From the NCBI GenBank assembly GCA_024233875.1, contig JACKPB010000001.1, positions 372,001-436,000 on the forward strand: a stretch of DNA of 64,000 bases. The letters are read 5' to 3'. Position numbers and translations under genes: made by a program. The notes below the pieces were generated by a model. That model did no database searches. It was not told where the DNA came from and saw nothing but the letters and a program-made list of their open reading frames with translations. This DNA is from Leptospiraceae bacterium (lineage in GTDB: Bacteria > Spirochaetota > Leptospiria > Leptospirales > Leptospiraceae). Of this stretch, positions 25,718 through 33,723 are shown one piece after another. Positions within the stretch are counted from its first letter, which is position 1, and every line of letters starts with the position of its first letter.

Positions 25718-26884
25718 ATGCTTTACATGGATGAAGAAAAAACAAACCCGGTTGTAATCAAAGTGATCGGTGTTGGTGGCGGTGGAATGAATGCTGTCAC
25801 AAGAATGGTGAATGCTAATTTAAAGGGAGTTCAGTTCATCATCATGAATACCGATGAACAGGTTTTGAATCGCTCTATAGTAGAAAATAAAGTTCAAATC
25901 GGTAAAAAAATAACCCGTGGTATGGGCGCCGGTGGTGATCCCGAAACAGGCTCTAAGGCTGCACAGGAAGATAAAGATAAAATTGCTGAAGTGCTAAAAG
26001 GCGCGGATATGGTTTTCGTTACTGCAGGAATGGGTGGGGGAACCGGAACCGGTGCTGCTCCGGTAGTTGCTGAAATTGCTAAAGAATTAAAGTGTCTTGT
26101 CGTTGGTGTTGTTACCGTTCCCTTCTCTACCGAGGGAAAGAAAAGAAGTGAAATCGCCAGAAAGGGATTGGATAGTTTGAGATCTCATGTGGATACTCTG
26201 ATCACGATTAAAAATGATTCTTTACTAAAAGTTGTAGATAAGAAAGTTTCTGTTCACTCCGCTTTCAAAGTAGTGGATGATGTTCTACTCAACGCAGTTA
26301 AAGGTATCAGTGATATTATAAATTATGCAGGTATCATCAATGTTGACTTTGCTGACGTTAGAAGCGTGATGAAAGAAACCGGAGATGCCATCATGGGTGT
26401 AGGGGAAGGTGTCGGTGACAATCGTGTCGCGGATGCAGTAGATCATGCAATCAATAATGTATTACTTGAAGATAGTACGATTGATGGTGCAAGCTCCCTT
26501 CTTATCAATGTTTCCGGTGGTCAGGATCTGACGATCAATGATTGGAATGAAGTATCTCAAATCATAACCGCACAGGTGGATCCGAATGCTAACATTATCA
26601 TAGGATTGAATGAGGATGAAGAACTTCAGGAAAAAATCCGCGTAACAGTGATAGCTACAGGTTTTAGAAAATCTTTGCTTTCCTCCTCTCTTCGAAAAGA
26701 GATTCCTATGAAAGAAAAAGATAGGGAGAAAGAAAAAGATTTAGAACCCAAACCGAGTCCAAAAATAGTAAATATTATGGAAAATGACATCGTTGAGAGT
26801 TCAAGATCCATTCGACCCAAGTCTCCAGGATTCAATTACTCTGACGATCTGGACATTCCAACCTATCTCAGAAGACAAAATTAA
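25718..26884 (+). CDS. ftsZ: Cell division protein FtsZ
   Basis: 388 residues. The tubulin signature G-G-G-T-G-T-G is at 106-112, the N-terminal G-V-G-G-G-G-M-N nucleotide loop is near 18-25, and the catalytic T7 loop N-V-D-F-A-D is intact. After an acidic/charged linker comes the C-terminal peptide D-I-P-T-Y-L-R-R-Q that binds FtsA. An AGGAG/TAGG ribosome site precedes the start. It polymerises at midcell into the Z-ring. A terminator follows directly. Confidence 0.99.
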   Translation: MLYMDEEKTNPVVIKVIGVGGGGMNAVTRMVNANLKGVQFIIMNTDEQVLNRSIVENKVQIGKKITRGMGAGGDPETGSKAAQEDKDKIAEVLKGADMVFVTAGMGGGTGTGAAPVVAEIAKELKCLVVGVVTVPFSTEGKKRSEIARKGLDSLRSHVDTLITIKNDSLLKVVDKKVSVHSAFKVVDDVLLNAVKGISDIINYAGIINVDFADVRSVMKETGDAIMGVGEGVGDNRVADAVDHAINNVLLEDSTIDGASSLLINVSGGQDLTINDWNEVSQIITAQVDPNANIIIGLNEDEELQEKIRVTVIATGFRKSLLSSSLRKEIPMKEKDREKEKDLEPKPSPKIVNIMENDIVESSRSIRPKSPGFNYSDDLDIPTYLRRQN

Positions 26885-26910
26885 GAAAAATTTATCCTAA
26901 TGCTCATTCG

Positions 26911-26941
26911 CCGGAGTTCCCCCTCCGGTTTTCTTTTTTTT
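26911..26941 (+). terminator. Intrinsic terminator after ftsZ
   Basis: CCGGAG (26911-26916) pairs with CTCCGG (26923-26928), loop TTCCCC, followed by TTTTCTTTTTTTT. It ends the ftsQAZ operon 26 bases after the ftsZ stop. Confidence 0.9.
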
Positions 26942-27003
26942 GAACTTCCTCATCGACAGCTCTGATTCTTTCTGATGGATACAAGTAGGTAAACAGGATG
27001 GTT

Positions 27004-27240
27004 TTATCTTCTTCGTCTTTTGTAACCTGAAGAAATTTCCAAACCCACCGCAGTAGCAATCATGACACAACCTATAATAAGCGAGGAAGATCTATACTCG
27101 GGAGCGATTGAAATATGCTTCAAAATAGGCAAATCGAATCCCCTTGTGATAGAAAGAAGGAGAATAATGATTCCTGAGATAAGAAGTGGGAAACTCAGAG
27201 GGTTTTTAAATTTGTTATAAAACTTTATAAAAAAATTCAT
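27004..27240 (-). CDS. Small membrane protein of unknown function
   Basis: 78 residues with two hydrophobic helices (about 16-32 and 50-66) and a basic tail K-R-R-R-R, giving a two-spanning protein. It converges on ftsZ, whose terminator separates the two. The ribosome site is weak and no family is recognised, so it may be a spurious ORF; the amphipathic layout and clean tail make it plausible. Confidence 0.55.
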   Translation of the reverse strand: MNFFIKFYNKFKNPLSFPLLISGIIILLLSITRGFDLPILKHISIAPEYRSSSLIIGCVMIATAVGLEISSGYKRRRR

Positions 27241-27598
27241 ATTGCTAGCTCTTTCTGGGTAGTACCGGGTGGCAGGATGGATAGACTCCAGTTAAAATTT
27301 TCAATAAGATAGATTTTGATCTGCTATGAATCAAGAATAATTTCTAAGATTTCCAAAAATCTAAGAAATTTAAAATATATAATTATTCTAATAAAAAAAG
27401 AAGTCTTAGGTCATATTCAAAAGTAAATGTGCATTCACGGTTGATTCTGTTAAAAATAAATCCATATTTTAAAAAGATATATGCGAGTAGTTTTGAAAAT
27501 CGGACTAGATGGCTTGAGTCACTGTAAATCATACCTCATCTCTATACTTTCTTATCTAAAACAATTCGATCGTATCAAGAAAACAGTCTTCACTCTCT
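27241..27598. other. Gene-free stretch with inverted repeat and partial dispersed repeat
   Basis: No convincing gene. It holds an AT-rich inverted repeat (TTTCTAAGATTT at 27341-27352 against 27357-27368, one mismatch) and, at 27405-27467 on the minus strand, a weaker copy (G) of the dispersed repeat with the core ACTTTTGAATATGAC. A short ORF at 27481-27669 overlaps the neighbouring gene on the other strand and looks spurious. Confidence 0.5.
27405..27467 (-). repeat. Dispersed intergenic repeat, copy G (partial)
   Basis: Minus-strand reading gives ACAGAATCAACCGTGAATGC followed by TTACTTTTGAATATGACC, alignable with copies A to E over about 45 bases (CAGATTC, GTGAAT and ACTTTTGAAAATGAC). Divergence is higher than in the other copies. 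Confidence 0.5.
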
Positions 27599-27976
27599 TC
27601 AAGTTTCAATCCAAATTGCGTGTTCGGTATCCAGATATTCTCTGGCTTTTACAATCTTCCCCTCTCTGAGTGTAAATAAGAAATGATAATGATTATTATA
27701 AAGTTTTCCATTCAAATGTTCACCTCTTGTTTCTGCAGTTACTGAAACTCTGTCTTCTTCTGAGGTAAAAATTTCTAGAAAGAAAAGTATTTCTTTGAAC
27801 TGTCTATGAAGAAGTTTAAATCCTATTTGAATTTTTCGTTTATCGTACTCTCCGGAGAATTTCCCATTACCAAGGATCCACCAGTGTAGGTCATCGGAAA
27901 GAAAGTCAAAAGCTTTTGAATATTCTTTTGTATTGATTGCTTCGAAATAGTTTTTGATAATCTCTTTATTATCCAT
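27599..27976 (-). CDS. SnoaL/NTF2-like ketosteroid-isomerase-fold protein
   Basis: 125 residues covering one NTF2-like domain: N-terminal helices with Y-F-E-A-I-N-T-K-E-Y, then L-S-D-D-L-H-W-W-I-L-G-N-G and a C-terminal strand set with H-Y-H-F-L-F-T-L-R-E-G-K-I-V-K-A-R-E-Y-L-D. Members include cyclases, isomerases and binding proteins, so no specific reaction can be assigned. It appears monocistronic. Confidence 0.85.
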   Translation of the reverse strand: MDNKEIIKNYFEAINTKEYSKAFDFLSDDLHWWILGNGKFSGEYDKRKIQIGFKLLHRQFKEILFFLEIFTSEEDRVSVTAETRGEHLNGKLYNNHYHFLFTLREGKIVKAREYLDTEHAIWIET

Positions 27977-28228
27977 TTTTAGTTTCTCCGGAGAATGCTT
28001 TCTTAGTAAAATTAATACTTCTGAGAGTAATTTTCAATCTATTTCCAATCCTCAGGGAAATTCATCTCAATGTAGCCGTCAGTGCTTCCGTCCTGTTTCG
28101 AGAAAAAGATTTATTTCTGCAAATAGGTTGGAATCCTACTTGATCTTTTGTTGAAAAAGAGGCTTTAGCAATGAATTTTTATTTTCAGGTCAATGAACTT
28201 GAATTTCTTCCGGGAGGAGGGAACGTCT

Positions 28229-28549
28229 ATGAACCTTATTTTCGAATTTTGTAATAGAAAATATTTTTTAAAGTCATTTTCAGAAGGTTTGCACATTCAC
28301 AGAAGAATCAGCTATAAAATAGCTACATTTATTAAGAAGAAATACCAAAGGATTACTGAAACCGGTATAAATTTTTTTACTTTCCTACGAATTGCGAAAA
28401 GATATCTTGTATCAGTTTTATTATTCAAAGAAAGGATGAGGAATCCTCGGGAGGTTGCACTATGGCGGTACCCAGCACTGAGTGGGAAGAGATCTATGCT
28501 CCGGATGAAGAAGAACGTTTTTCTGAATATGCTGAGAAATTCATTCTGA
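28229..28549 (+). CDS. Doubtful ORF with a strong ribosome-binding site, overlapping the catalase-like gene
   Basis: Reading from ATG 28229 gives 106 residues, basic and without recognisable features. The reason to list it is the very strong GGAGGAGGG seven bases upstream. Against it: it overlaps the start of the catalase-like gene by 88 bases in another frame, and dispersed-repeat copy B lies inside it. It may be a leader ORF, a broken gene, or chance. Confidence 0.25.
   Translation: MNLIFEFCNRKYFLKSFSEGLHIHRRISYKIATFIKKKYQRITETGINFFTFLRIAKRYLVSVLLFKERMRNPREVALWRYPALSGKRSMLRMKKNVFLNMLRNSF
28268..28370 (-). repeat. Dispersed intergenic repeat, copy B
   Basis: On the minus strand it reads TATACCGGTTTCAG, then GTATTTCTTC, ATGTAGCTATTTTA, GCTGATTCTTCTGTGAATG and the core CTTCTGAAAATGACT. 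Over the last 60 bases it matches copy C closely, with one base deleted before the core. It sits upstream of the catalase-like gene. Confidence 0.78.
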
Positions 28550-29454
28550 TTCAAAAAGAAAAATCCAAAAAGTACGGAAAAGGAAGGGCTCTTCATCGAA
28601 AGCAAATTCTGGCTCTAAAAGCAGAATTGGAGATTTTGGATTCGCTTCCTGAGTATGCTAAATCCGGCCTTTTTCAGACTCCCGGAAAGTATTCTGCATA
28701 TGTTAGGCTTTCTAATGGAGGGACAGAGATTCAAGCAGATCAAATTCCCGATATTAGGGGTTTTTCCATCAAGGTTCTCGGTGTGGATGGAGAGGGAGCA
28801 TTGGGGGCAAGAACTAAAGAGCAGGACTTTACACTGATCAATCGAGAGGCATTTGCTTTCCCGAGAAGTGATGAATTTGTCGGCCTGGTCTTAGCAGTAA
28901 GCGGTGGACCGTTTTCTATGATCCCTTATCTTTGGGAAAGATACGGACTTTGGGAAAGTATTTCAAAGCTGCTGCAGTTGGGTTCGGCTATGAATAGACC
29001 ATTTTCCGGATTTGCAACTGAAAGTTTTTTCTCAGCCGCTCCCATAGCCTGTGATCCCTATGCCTGTCGGGTTCGACTTCTACCCGCCCAAACTGATGAA
29101 GACGGATTGAAATTGGAGTCCTGGGCTGATAATTTTCGAAATCATCTCAGAAAGGGTGATCTCAAATTTGATTTGCAACTACAGTTCTATACCGATGAAA
29201 AAAATACACCGATTGAGGACGCTTCAAAAAATTGGGAAGAATCTATCTCACCCTACATTTCAGTGGCACGATTGACTATTCCAAGCAATCAACCCGAAGG
29301 TGAGAAATACAATGAGTTCTCTAGCCTGATAGAAGAAAGTATCTTTGATCCCTGGAATGCACTTTTCGATCACCGACCGTTAGGAGATGTAATGAGGACT
29401 AGAAAGGTAATCTATTTTGCCAGTCAAAAAGAAAGAGGATTGCACAGTTCATAA
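28462..29454 (+). CDS. Catalase-related (catalase-fold) protein
   Basis: 330 residues, shorter than true catalases (about 480). A GGGAGG lies 8 bases before the ATG. The opening G-R-A-L-H-R-K (His45) corresponds to the distal-His motif of catalase, followed by G-K-Y-S-A-Y-V-R-L-S-N-G, I-P-D-I-R-G-F-S-I-K-V and Q-D-F-T-L-I-N-R, the catalase core pattern. I do not see the usual proximal heme-Tyr motif near the C terminus. It may be a heme hydroperoxide-processing enzyme such as an allene-oxide-synthase-like protein, or a peroxidase. Monocistronic, followed by tRNA(CAU). Confidence 0.85.
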   Translation: MAVPSTEWEEIYAPDEEERFSEYAEKFILIQKEKSKKYGKGRALHRKQILALKAELEILDSLPEYAKSGLFQTPGKYSAYVRLSNGGTEIQADQIPDIRGFSIKVLGVDGEGALGARTKEQDFTLINREAFAFPRSDEFVGLVLAVSGGPFSMIPYLWERYGLWESISKLLQLGSAMNRPFSGFATESFFSAAPIACDPYACRVRLLPAQTDEDGLKLESWADNFRNHLRKGDLKFDLQLQFYTDEKNTPIEDASKNWEESISPYISVARLTIPSNQPEGEKYNEFSSLIEESIFDPWNALFDHRPLGDVMRTRKVIYFASQKERGLHSS

Positions 29455-29504
29455 ATCTGAAAAGTGATTGAATCCGATTCTGTCTAAATAATCATGGAAT
29501 TCTA

Positions 29505-29578
29505 GGGCCTATAGCTCAGCTGGTTAGAGCAGCAGACTCATAATCTGCGGGTCGAAGGTTCGAACCCTTCTGGGCCCA
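29505..29578 (+). tRNA. tRNA with anticodon CAT (Met elongator or Ile2)
   Basis: 74-nt cloverleaf: acceptor GGGCCTA/TGGGCCC, D stem GCTC/GAGC, anticodon stem GCAGA/TCTGC with loop CTCATAA (anticodon CAT), T loop TTCGAAC. It lacks the C1-A72 mismatch of initiator tRNA. Elongator Met and lysidine-modified Ile cannot be told apart by eye. Confidence 0.92.
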
Positions 29579-29584
29579 CACCAT

Positions 29585-30451
29585 TTAAAATATTGGACCT
29601 TTGATCACCGTGTCCCCTGTTTTGTAATTGTATTCAATCTGAAAGACAACTCCCTGATAGGATCGGAACACATCAAAAACCGTGATCTTTTCCTCATCTT
29701 TAAGAACAATTGGAAACTCAAACTGACTGACCCATTTTTGGACTTTAATTCTTTCCTGTAAGGACAATTTCCGGAGAGGTTTCATTGTAAATTTTAGTAT
29801 GGGTTCTTCGATGGGCTTTTTTCTGAAGTGTTGATAGACTCCCAAATCCTCTTCAACGAGAAGCGAGCTACCTTCCCAAAAAAACTCAGGTGGAATGTAC
29901 TTTGAATAGATAACTTTCTCCGGTTTTTCAGACAGAAAACTCTTATCCGAGGTGATCACTCCAAAGAGAACAAAGAAAAAAAATACAAATATTCCTAATT
30001 GTATCTTCCAATCCGGAATTATAAAAATTACCATCAATGGAATGAAGATGAGGGGGTTCTGAGATTTCAAAAGAGAAAATCCAAAAAATTCCCAGTTCCA
30101 ATAGGTAAATTTTTCAATTCCAAAAAATAAGAAAAAAATCAAAGGAGAGAGCAAGAGCACTGCGGTAAAGAGAATTGTTTTTAAATTTTTGCCGCTGAGT
30201 AGAGTAAGGACAAGCAGAACTCCCAGGGCTCCAAGAGGATAGATTTCAGAAAAAAAATGTGTTTTTATTTGAAAAAAGAGGGTATCTGAAAGTTTTTGAA
30301 GAGAAAAAAACAAATAAAATGCTGAGAAATAGCTAAAAACAAAGAGAATTCGGGGAATTTTTTCTGTAAGTTTTTGATAATTTTTCGAACTCAAATCGAA
30401 CAGTACCAAAGAGAAAAAACTTAGATTGAGGACGAATGGGATAGCTTCCAT
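29585..30451 (-). CDS. Membrane protein of unknown function
   Basis: 288 residues. The first 170 or so contain about six hydrophobic helices rich in Phe and Leu; the last 110 are a soluble charged domain probably on one side of the membrane. I recognise no motif. The gene ends six bases after tRNA(CAU) on the opposite strand and is divergent from the DUF151 gene across an 86-base gap. Confidence 0.75.
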   Translation of the reverse strand: MEAIPFVLNLSFFSLVLFDLSSKNYQKLTEKIPRILFVFSYFSAFYLFFSLQKLSDTLFFQIKTHFFSEIYPLGALGVLLVLTLLSGKNLKTILFTAVLLLSPLIFFLFFGIEKFTYWNWEFFGFSLLKSQNPLIFIPLMVIFIIPDWKIQLGIFVFFFFVLFGVITSDKSFLSEKPEKVIYSKYIPPEFFWEGSSLLVEEDLGVYQHFRKKPIEEPILKFTMKPLRKLSLQERIKVQKWVSQFEFPIVLKDEEKITVFDVFRSYQGVVFQIEYNYKTGDTVIKGPIF

Positions 30452-30537
30452 AACTTTTTTTACAGATTTCTAAAAATCAAACAATCATCAATATATTTTA
30501 GCTTTTAAAAAAAAATCACTCCTTTATTATTGTTTTT

Positions 30538-31137
30538 ATGGAATTGATTGAAGTGAAGATTTCGGACATAACATTGACGAATGTTGGATTTGCTGTATTT
30601 TTAAGACCGAAAGAAAATCATGATTCTAAAGTTGTTCCCATCTTCATTGGTCCTCTCGAAACACATGCAATTACCAGCATTCTGGATGGTGTGACTCCTC
30701 CCAGACCCATGACCCACGACCTCATGATGATGATCATACCTGCTCTGGGAGCAAAGATTGTCAAGATCACTATAGATGAGATTGTAGATAACACATTTTT
30801 TGCTAAAATCTCAGTGCGGAAAGATGAGGAAATCTTACTAATCGATGCGAGACCCAGTGATTCTATCGCCATAGCTTTGCGGGCAGAGGCACCCATTTAC
30901 ATCACTAAAAATGTCCTCGATGAAGCTGGAGTTGTGATGAAGGATGGAGAGATTCCGGGGGAAACCCTTCCTGAAGATTCATCCGAAGAGGAAATCTCAA
31001 CCGGAACCGGGGCTGTGACTACCCGATCGCCCCTGGAAATTCTTCAAGATTCCTTGGCTGCGGCAATCAAAGCAGAAGACTACGAATCAGCTGCAAATCT
31101 CAGGGATCAAATAAAAAAAATGATCGAGAACTCATAG
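30538..31137 (+). CDS. DUF151 bifunctional nuclease-family protein with C-terminal UVR motif
   Basis: 199 residues. The DUF151 domain spans about 1-135 (V-V-P-I-F-I-G-P-L-E, M-T-H-D-L-M and D-A-R-P-S-D-S-I-A-I-A-L-R). After a Glu/Ser/Thr linker a UVR-like segment (A-A-I-K-A-E-D-Y-E-S-A-A-N-L-R-D-Q-I) closes the protein, the motif by which UvrB contacts UvrC. Relatives have DNase/RNase activity, so a role in nucleic-acid handling is likely but the substrate is unknown. Confidence 0.92.
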   Translation: MELIEVKISDITLTNVGFAVFLRPKENHDSKVVPIFIGPLETHAITSILDGVTPPRPMTHDLMMMIIPALGAKIVKITIDEIVDNTFFAKISVRKDEEILLIDARPSDSIAIALRAEAPIYITKNVLDEAGVVMKDGEIPGETLPEDSSEEEISTGTGAVTTRSPLEILQDSLAAAIKAEDYESAANLRDQIKKMIENS

Positions 31138-31712
31138 AGTGGATTCGAAGTTTTAGCTTTTCCTTTACTAAGCATCATTCATCAGTAAGATTTTTAGTTT
31201 TCTCCCCTTCCGGGTCATTTTTTTATCCAATGGAACCCGGACTTCATTGAATCCTCAGAACCAAATCTTCCTAGAATTGAAATAGTAATATTGATTCATC
31301 ATCTTGATGATTTCAAAATGGTTTTGAATCAGAATATCGATTTAGTTTCTATCCACTGTCTATTCATATGCAAAAGTATTTGCGCATCCAAGGAAGGTTC
31401 GGCTTTCATTTAGCAAGATTCTTTAAGTGGAAATACGTTGGTATCTCTGAAAACAGGTAAATATTCAATCAGATCATCTAAGAATCCGAGTATTAGTTTA
31501 TTAATAAATTAATAAATAATTTACTTGTACATTTGAATTATAGAATATTCTAATGCAGTAAAATTTTAAAATACAATTTCAATTCAAATAATAAAATCTT
31601 GACTCGAGAGATGCCTCTAAAAAGATGGCAATAGAAAGATTCAATGATTCTAAGCGTTGAGTATAGAATCAAATTTCTTATGAATCTTTATCTGAATGAA
31701 AAGGAGTTTCAA
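31138..31712. other. 575-bp AT-rich gene-free stretch with repeat remnants
   Basis: No coding region is supported. It contains minus-strand repeat copy H (about 31365-31420, with GCGCAAATACTTTTGCATATGA) and an overlapping plus-strand, much weaker similarity (F, 31401-31460: GATTCTTTAAGTGGAAAT and TCTGAAAA). A 7-bp inverted repeat TCCGGGT/ACCCGGA lies at 31209-31241. TTGACT at 31599-31604 could be a -35 element for the phasin-like gene, but no good -10 hexamer follows at the right distance. Confidence 0.45.
31365..31420 (-). repeat. Dispersed intergenic repeat, copy H (partial)
   Basis: On the minus strand it shares GAACCTTCCTTGG, then the exact 13-mer GCAAATACTTTTG with copy D, followed by an ATGA. 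The core is altered (CATATGA instead of AAAATGA). Evidence is the shared 13-mer plus flanks aligned by eye. Confidence 0.45.
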
Positions 31713-32081
31713 ATGGAAAACTTAGGAACACAATTGGTAAATATTGGAATTGGATTTGTAAAATCGGGGGAAGATTTTGTTAATGAATCTTTAAAAAATG
31801 TTCAAAAAGTTTATGATGAATTGAAAGAACAAGGCGAGAAAGTAGAAACATCCGAAGTTGCAAATCTGAGAGAACAACTTACTTCATTGATTTCTCAAGT
31901 TAAGAATTTTGAAGGTTCAACAACTGAAAAAATTGACCAGATCACATCCGAGTTAAAAGAGCAGTTGAATGCTATTACTGAAGATATCGATAAGAAGATT
32001 CCTGAAGATCTTCGTGAATCAGTAGAGACAGCGATTACCCAGGTTAAAAATATTTTCGAAAAGAAAGAAGCAGTTGGTTAA
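31713..32081 (+). CDS. Phasin-like coiled-coil protein
   Basis: The start is ATG 31713, six bases after AAGGAG; a longer in-frame ORF from 31644 lacks a ribosome site. 122 residues, almost wholly amphipathic helix, opening M-E-N-L-G-T-Q-L-V-N-I-G-I-G-F-V-K-S and ending in a Lys/Glu-rich helix. Pattern and size match small phasin/PhaI-PhaF-type proteins that coat polyhydroxyalkanoate granules. A structurally similar protein is encoded at 59344-59616. Family membership is inferred from composition and pattern. Confidence 0.78.
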   Translation: MENLGTQLVNIGIGFVKSGEDFVNESLKNVQKVYDELKEQGEKVETSEVANLREQLTSLISQVKNFEGSTTEKIDQITSELKEQLNAITEDIDKKIPEDLRESVETAITQVKNIFEKKEAVG

Positions 32082-32400
32082 TAAAAATTGAATATAAGTA
32101 ACTCATAAAAAGGTGGACATAAGATCATTTATTTCATTGAACATCAGATTCAAATTAAAAGAATCAAGGATTTCAAATTCCAGGTTCACCTTCCAAATAG
32201 GAAAAAATTTACTGTAAAGGAAGAAACAGTAATACCGGCGATTCCCCTCCGGTAAAAACCTTCACAGACCGCGAAAGCGGTCGATTTTTTAGATTAGAAA
32301 TGATAATAATTATTCATGAAAAATTCTTTCCATATTCACCTATATTTCTAGATTATCAATAAACCCATTCTCGAAATTAGATTCAAGAATTTCTGAAAGA
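32082..32400. other. Gene-free stretch with three consecutive hairpins
   Basis: Stems: TTACTGT/ACAGTAA (32209-32232), ACCGG/CCGGT (32234-32253) and GACCGC/GCGGTC (32267-32282), the last followed by ATTTTTT. The rest is AT-rich with no ORF or dispersed repeat that I can see. The series could be a terminator for the phasin-like gene or a regulated leader for the MFS gene. Confidence 0.5.
32267..32290 (+). terminator. Intrinsic terminator
   Basis: A GACCGC-GAAA-GCGGTC hairpin with a stable GNRA loop, followed by GATTTTTT. It is about 185 bases downstream of the phasin-like stop codon and 110 upstream of the MFS start. Confidence 0.75.
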
Positions 32401-33723
32401 ATGAAAATGGAAAGACACTTAATGAATCCCCAAACCCGAAATAAACTCATACTATTTCTAACCGTATTCATAGATATGCTGGGATTTTCAGTAATTTTTC
32501 CCATATTTCCCGAAACTCTTAAGTTTTACCTTTCTGGAGGGGAAGACCCTATTCTGTCCCTTTTGCTTTCCTTAATCGGTCAGTTTGAATCCGATTCCAA
32601 TCACAGGTACTTCATAGTGATTTTTGGGGGATTGGTAGGTAGTATTTATGCAATCTTACAATTCATGTTTGCTCCTTTTTGGGGGAAGCTTTCTGATAGA
32701 ACCGGAAGAAAACCTCTTCTAATTTTTACCAGTTTGGGTAGTTTTCTGGGATATCTACTCTGGTTTTTTTCTACAAATTTTTCATTATTCGTACTCTCAC
32801 GAATAGTCACAGGCATCATGGGAGGAAATATATCTGTAGCTTCTGCGGGAATGGCAGACATTACCTCCGAGAAAGATAGGGCAAAAGGGATGGGTATGAT
32901 CGGGGCCGGTATAGGTCTCGGATTTATTTTCGGACCTCCTCTGGGTGGGTTATTGTCCGGAGTTGATTTGGTCGGAATTTTCCCTTCACTGGCATTCTTT
33001 GGAGTTACTATATTTTCTTCATCGGCTCTTATTTCAGTTCTATTTGCATTTATCAATCTAATATTAATGCTGACTTTGTTCCAGGAGAGTTACAAACCAC
33101 AAGCTGATACTCCCCGATCTCTCTCCCACCCTATCTTCGGAGTCGCAGGATTGAAAAACTCGAAGATTCCATTTTTATCTTTTATATATTTTTTATTTAT
33201 TTTAGGATTTTCCGGATTTGAGTTTAGTATAAATTTCTTCTTTCATGATACACTATATTTCAATCCCAGAGAAATTGGGTTTAGTTTTGTCTATATGGGT
33301 TTGATCGTGATTTTTGTTCAAGGAGGAGTGATACGTAGGATTTCAGGCAAAGTTCCCGAAAAGAAAATCGCTTTATTCGGAACAGTCTCATTGCTCATCG
33401 GACTCTCTATTCTGTCATTGTCCAGTACATTTATTCCTGTTTTTATCTCATTATTTTTCTTATCCATGGGAAGTGCATTTTTGAATCCGGGACTCTCAGC
33501 TCTTGCATCACTTTTTTCCGGTGCTCATGAACAGGGAAAAAACTTAGGAATATTAAGGGGATTTGGATCGCTCGCCAGAGCAGTTTCTCCATTTTTATTT
33601 GCATTATTGTACTTTAATTATGGTCCGAACAAATCATTTCTTCTTTCGTTTTTTCTGTCATTATTGGTTTTAGGATTTTTATTGAAAGTACCCGATAGAG
33701 AAAATGAAAAACAAAATAGTTAA
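32401..33723 (+). CDS. Major facilitator superfamily transporter (TetA-like)
   Basis: 440 residues with about 12 hydrophobic helices. The MFS motif A between helices 2 and 3 reads G-K-L-S-D-R-T-G-R-K-P-L. A second helix run after residue 250 completes the 12-helix pattern. A G-x-x-x-G-P-x-x-G motif (G-F-I-F-G-P-P-L-G-G, about 178-188) in helix 5 is typical of drug/H+ antiporters. The start is uncertain: Met1, Met3 and Met8 are all possible. Its end overlaps the PP2C gene by 20 bases. The substrate is unknown. Confidence 0.92.
   Translation: MKMERHLMNPQTRNKLILFLTVFIDMLGFSVIFPIFPETLKFYLSGGEDPILSLLLSLIGQFESDSNHRYFIVIFGGLVGSIYAILQFMFAPFWGKLSDRTGRKPLLIFTSLGSFLGYLLWFFSTNFSLFVLSRIVTGIMGGNISVASAGMADITSEKDRAKGMGMIGAGIGLGFIFGPPLGGLLSGVDLVGIFPSLAFFGVTIFSSSALISVLFAFINLILMLTLFQESYKPQADTPRSLSHPIFGVAGLKNSKIPFLSFIYFLFILGFSGFEFSINFFFHDTLYFNPREIGFSFVYMGLIVIFVQGGVIRRISGKVPEKKIALFGTVSLLIGLSILSLSSTFIPVFISLFFLSMGSAFLNPGLSALASLFSGAHEQGKNLGILRGFGSLARAVSPFLFALLYFNYGPNKSFLLSFFLSLLVLGFLLKVPDRENEKQNS

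Noticed and set aside
26955..27000. Another possible repeat copy (GCTCTGATTCTTTCTG)
   Set aside because: Only a short similarity to the GATTCTT block, without the TTTTGAAAATGA core; chance in AT-rich DNA.
27481..27669. 62-residue plus-strand ORF
   Set aside because: Overlaps the NTF2-like gene antisense and has no ribosome site or similarity.
31501..31630. Promoter for the phasin-like gene (TTGACT at 31599 or TTGTAC at 31525)
   Set aside because: No -10 hexamer at 16-18 bases; not strong enough to annotate.
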